Shown here one piece after another: positions 60,983-64,000 of a stretch of 64,000 nucleotides of DNA (its first letter is position 1; each line of letters begins with the position of its first letter). The notes under the pieces are model-generated. The model was not told the origin of the DNA. It ran no database searches and saw only the letters and a program-made list of their open reading frames with translations. Origin of the DNA: G963674685 sp964591275 (GTDB taxonomy: Bacteria; Lernaellota; Lernaellaia; JACKCT01); the NCBI GenBank assembly GCA_964591275.1, contig CAZQAE010000016.1, positions 1 through 64,000 of the forward strand, read 5' to 3'. The position numbers were made by a program, and so were the translations under genes.

Positions 60983-61906
60983 TTAGAAGAACGAGATGAC
61001 CAGGGCGTTGGTCCAGGTATATGCCACGCGGTCCGCCGGGACGAGCCCATCGACTTCAACATCAGGAGTCAGAGGATCTCCGTCATCATCGTAAGGGTAG
61101 GTCACGACGTTGCCGTAGGGATCAAGCTCTTCAACCGGGCCGGGAACGTTGGCGTAGGTGATGCTGTACAGGGTCTTGAATGAAAGATTTCCCGTCAGTT
61201 TGAAAGACAGGCTCGTGTCGGATTCGACCGAATAGTCGTCTTCATCGTCAATGTTGTGCCGATAAGTGGCTTCCTCTGCAAAGAGAATATAGCTCTTGAT
61301 GGGAATCGAGGCGATGAGTCGGGCCAGTCCGTTGTGCGTGGGATCCCAGTAATGAAACTCGCCGTCTTCGATCTCCACCTTATTGATCCAGTTCGTATCG
61401 ACGAAAGCATAGCCGACTTCTGTTTTTAGTACGGCGTCGCTGGTTCCGAAGAAACTGTAGCCAAGACCCGCCTCAGCGATGTACCGTCCCCAGTATCCCA
61501 GAAACTCGTCGCTATCAGCGCCGAGCATTGTCCAGAGATAAGGCTTCTTGTTTTGCATGAGGTATCCTTCAAACTTATACTTGCCGAAATACGAATTGGC
61601 GTTAATTATGGGCGAGCCGCCAGGATACATCACGTCGCCGTAAGTGATGCCGGATGAAAGGATGCTGTTGGTCCATTTGCCGAAGCGGCTTAAGTTAAAA
61701 TCACCCGTCAGCGTGCTCGTGTTGATCCGTTTTCCCGTTGCGGAATAACCAATCGATCCGGCGCTTGACCATATCGGAAATTTCTCGCCATCCTTCATGC
61801 CGTCGAATTTTTCAAATTCATGGTCTTCGTCAGTCTGCGCATAGATATCGCCGGCTAAAAAACCGACGAGGCCCAAAACCAGTGCCATTATTAGTGTTGT
61901 TTTCAC
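60983..61906 (-). CDS. DUF481-like outer-membrane beta-barrel protein
   Basis: 307 residues from the GTG at 61906, which has GGGAGGATC before it. Signal peptide to about residue 24 (GDIYAQ). The mature protein has alternating amphipathic strands (SAGSIGYSATGKRINTSTLTGDFNLSRF, FFGTSDAVLKTEVGYAFVDT, LSFKLTGNLSFKTLYSITYANV) and ends in Phe (TNALVISFF), as outer-membrane barrels do. The strand pattern and length suggest DUF481 (YdiY-like). Upstream of mscS in one operon, perhaps an osmotic or salt response. Confidence 0.75.
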   Translation of the reverse strand: MKTTLIMALVLGLVGFLAGDIYAQTDEDHEFEKFDGMKDGEKFPIWSSAGSIGYSATGKRINTSTLTGDFNLSRFGKWTNSILSSGITYGDVMYPGGSPIINANSYFGKYKFEGYLMQNKKPYLWTMLGADSDEFLGYWGRYIAEAGLGYSFFGTSDAVLKTEVGYAFVDTNWINKVEIEDGEFHYWDPTHNGLARLIASIPIKSYILFAEEATYRHNIDDEDDYSVESDTSLSFKLTGNLSFKTLYSITYANVPGPVEELDPYGNVVTYPYDDDGDPLTPDVEVDGLVPADRVAYTWTNALVISFF

Positions 61907-62383
61907 TTCTGATCCTCCCAAAATTGTGTTTGATTTTTGTTGCCTGCCCCACTGATATTGCTAAAGCGTTATTTGTAATATGACTTACATCATATTTAAG
62001 CTTTTTCACAGCCGCTTCCGAGTTCACGTCAGTGCTGAAAATCACAATATTTCTCCAAAACCCTGTCGATAGTATCAGCTTCAGATTAACTTCACAAGAA
62101 ATTATTGAGAAATTCGTCTGATCTTAGGTATTATTATCAGTGGTTCCCCTTTTCTTTTCGAAGCGACTTTTCCTTTCAGCATTACATTGCAAAGGAGAGG
62201 GAATTGCTCTCGACCTTCGTTACGCATCCTTTGCTCGCTTTCGCCTTCGGTGGCTGCGTCGAAGCCATAAATGAATGTGTGGAAAGCTTATGAATTTTCT
62301 CATACAATGCGCGGGCGGAGCTGGCGTAATGTCCAATCTGCGGTGGAGAACAAAATTTTCATTTTTTTCATTCGGGGCGCTTG
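61907..62383. other. Intergenic region, divergent promoters expected
   Basis: 477 bp between divergent genes. AT-rich around 61930-62170. I see no convincing ORF, hairpin or repeat. Confidence 0.4.
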
Positions 62384-64000
62384 TTGAAAATACGGCTTGA
62401 AATTTCTATTGCTCTTTTCCTTGTGATGGCCTTGCTGCTGGCTGGCTGTGCGATCCGCGTGACGGATGAGTTGGTCGAAGTGAATCCCGCCACGGGAAGC
62501 GAACTGCCGGGACCGGCGGGTTTGAAGGCGCCGCCCTGGCCCGAATGGATTTTGCAGCATTGGGTTTGGGAAGACGAAAACACGCAGGAATCGGCAACGC
62601 AACTCGTGGAAGGATATTTGTCCCGAGGCATTCCCGTCGGCGCGGTTATCATCGACAGCCCCTGGGCGACGGGCTACGGCGCCTTCGATTTCGACCCCAG
62701 GCTTTTTCCCGATCCAAAAAAAATGATTGATGACTTTCATGCGCGGCAGGTGCGCGTGTTGCTTTGGACCGTTTCCAATATCAACATCGATTCACCCAAT
62801 TGGAATGAGGCGCTGACAAGAGGCTACCTGGCTTCCGGGGGTCGCACGCTGAATTGGTGGAAAGGCGAGGGCGCCTTCATCGACTACAACAATCCCGAGG
62901 CTTTGGCTTGGTGGCACGAGCAAATGGACAAGGCCTTAGACCTTGGCATCGATGGTTGGAAATGCGACGGGACTGTTCCCCTCGCCAAACTGTGGCTCGG
63001 CATCGGCACGCAAACCGGACGGATCACAACATCCAGCTATCAGGATTTGTATTATGCGGATTTTTTCCATTACACGCGGGCGCGACTCGGGCCGGGTCGC
63101 GTTATCACAGCCCGGCCCGTGGACAACGCGGGCTTGCCCTTTGACATGACTTACGCGAAACGGGACATAAACTTCGCCGGGTGGGTCGGCGATCAAGACC
63201 CGACCTGGAGAGGGATGAAAACCGCGCTCAAGAATATGTTTGAGTCTGCGGAAAAGGGCTACGTGTATTTCGGTTCGGACATCGGCGGCTATCGTGAAAA
63301 CATAGAGCGCGAAAAAATCCTGTTTGTTCGTTGGGCGCAGCTCGGCGCGCTGTCGCCGATTATGGAAAATGGCGGCATGGGTGAGCATCGGCCGTGGAGG
63401 TACGGGCAGTATGTACTGGGAATCTACCGTGACTTCGTCAAACTCCACCATGCGCTGATCCCGTACCTGTATTCGGAGGGCGCGGAGCTTTACCCCCAGG
63501 AAATTTCCGTCATGCGCCCGACCAGCCGCCGGCGCTACGAGTACATGCTGGGGTGCGATCTCTTCGTGGCGCCGCTGGTGGAGCCATCGCCGAAACGGAC
63601 GATCCATTTCCCGGACGGCGACACCTGGATCGCCTGGTGGAGCGGTGAAGAATACGAGGGCGGCGAAGGAATCGAACTGGATTTTCCTCTTTCCCGATAT
63701 CCGCTCTTCGTGCGCAAAGGCGCCATCATACCCATGGACATTCCGGCGAAGTCGGTATTCGGCCCTTCAAAAGATGATCTGAATCCGCTGACAATTTTTA
63801 TTTATCCCAAAACCGGGGAGACGGAGGCGCGAAGCATCTACGAAGAGCAAGGACGCGGCGCCCGCGTTGAGGCCGACTATCGGGACGATGGCCTTACGAT
63901 CCGGCTTTCGGCCACGCAGCGGCGATACGCATTTCGCGTGATGGACATGGACAAACCCCGCGCCGTGATCACGCAGCCCTGCGGCCCCTTGCAGGCCAAG
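62384..64000 (+). CDS. Glycoside hydrolase family 31 lipoprotein (3' end outside window)
   Basis: 539 codons are visible, without a stop, from TTG 62384. Lipobox LLLAGC (Cys22). GH31 features: VIIDSPWATGYGAFDFDPRLFPDP, LGIDGWKCDGT (nucleophile Asp195), YFGSDIGGYREN (Asp299, probable acid/base), FVRWAQLGALSPIMENGGMGEHRPW, YLYSEGAELY, and FVAPLVEPSPKRTIHFPDGDTW, the region where the C-terminal beta domains start. The usual N-terminal GH31 beta domain is missing or very short. It should cleave alpha-linked glucose, xylose or a related sugar from outside glycans. Ribosome-binding site weak (GGGGCGC). Confidence 0.88.
   Translation, partial: MKIRLEISIALFLVMALLLAGCAIRVTDELVEVNPATGSELPGPAGLKAPPWPEWILQHWVWEDENTQESATQLVEGYLSRGIPVGAVIIDSPWATGYGAFDFDPRLFPDPKKMIDDFHARQVRVLLWTVSNINIDSPNWNEALTRGYLASGGRTLNWWKGEGAFIDYNNPEALAWWHEQMDKALDLGIDGWKCDGTVPLAKLWLGIGTQTGRITTSSYQDLYYADFFHYTRARLGPGRVITARPVDNAGLPFDMTYAKRDINFAGWVGDQDPTWRGMKTALKNMFESAEKGYVYFGSDIGGYRENIEREKILFVRWAQLGALSPIMENGGMGEHRPWRYGQYVLGIYRDFVKLHHALIPYLYSEGAELYPQEISVMRPTSRRRYEYMLGCDLFVAPLVEPSPKRTIHFPDGDTWIAWWSGEEYEGGEGIELDFPLSRYPLFVRKGAIIPMDIPAKSVFGPSKDDLNPLTIFIYPKTGETEARSIYEEQGRGARVEADYRDDGLTIRLSATQRRYAFRVMDMDKPRAVITQPCGPLQAK

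Overview
The window reads as chromosomal DNA of a Gram-negative, free-living, probably uncultured bacterium related to the deltaproteobacterial/Myxococcota-like lineages. The reasons are the block ispE - tRNA-Gln - prs - rplY - pth - (hppA) - rpsF - ssb - rpsR - DUF2232 - rplI - dnaB, a gene order I associate with those groups, and the lipoproteins, outer-membrane proteins and Asp-rich or Thr-rich surface linkers. The lineage is inference; there is no rRNA here.

Layout. 1-3.4 kb: tail of an IS3-like transposase, a TauE/SafE exporter and a TMTC-like membrane protein, separated by small repeats. 3.4-21.2 kb: housekeeping (mnmG, MscS channel, ispE to dnaB, proC), then two secreted proteins (DUF1329, SH3/DUF4384). 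21.2-24.4 kb: an AT-richer accessory patch with a DUF3800 gene and an MBL-fold hydrolase flanked by two diverged copies of a repeat. 24.4-30.3 kb: lipid-kinase-like protein, polar amino-acid ABC transporter with fused binding protein and permease, SDR, flavodoxin-fold protein. 30.5-34.7 kb: three tandem Asp-rich lipoproteins, two of them paralogues. 34.8-41.7 kb: L-rhamnose catabolism (rhaD, rhaB, rhaA; rhaM on the other strand) around a pair of U32-peptidase-like genes and an IS1182-type remnant. 41.8-46.2 kb: beta-helix fragment, KDSR-like SDR, DUF2259 protein, alkaline-phosphatase-superfamily membrane protein. 46.2-50.7 kb: gap-pgk-tpiA and, divergently, fbp. 50.7-56.2 kb: accessory island with a 1335-residue CHAT-STAND-TPR protein flanked on both sides by palindromic repeat elements. 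56.3-64 kb: acyltransferase-like and GT-C membrane proteins, a frameshifted Thr-rich lipoprotein, MscS channel, DUF481 outer-membrane protein, and the start of a GH31 lipoprotein running off the right edge.

How it fits together: rhamnose is split by RhaA/RhaB/RhaD into DHAP and lactaldehyde, and DHAP can enter the tpi-gap-pgk segment or gluconeogenesis through Fbp. The surface lipoproteins and the GH31 enzyme suggest interest in external glycans, but a direct link is not shown.

The most notable items are the caspase-like CHAT-STAND-TPR gene with a two-TPR higher-order repeat, a set of heptanucleotide repeat arrays just past gene ends (one supplies a stop codon), a lipoprotein tandem duplication that exchanged signal peptides, a 51-bp duplication at the start of hppA, and two families of palindromic or TIR-bounded small elements.
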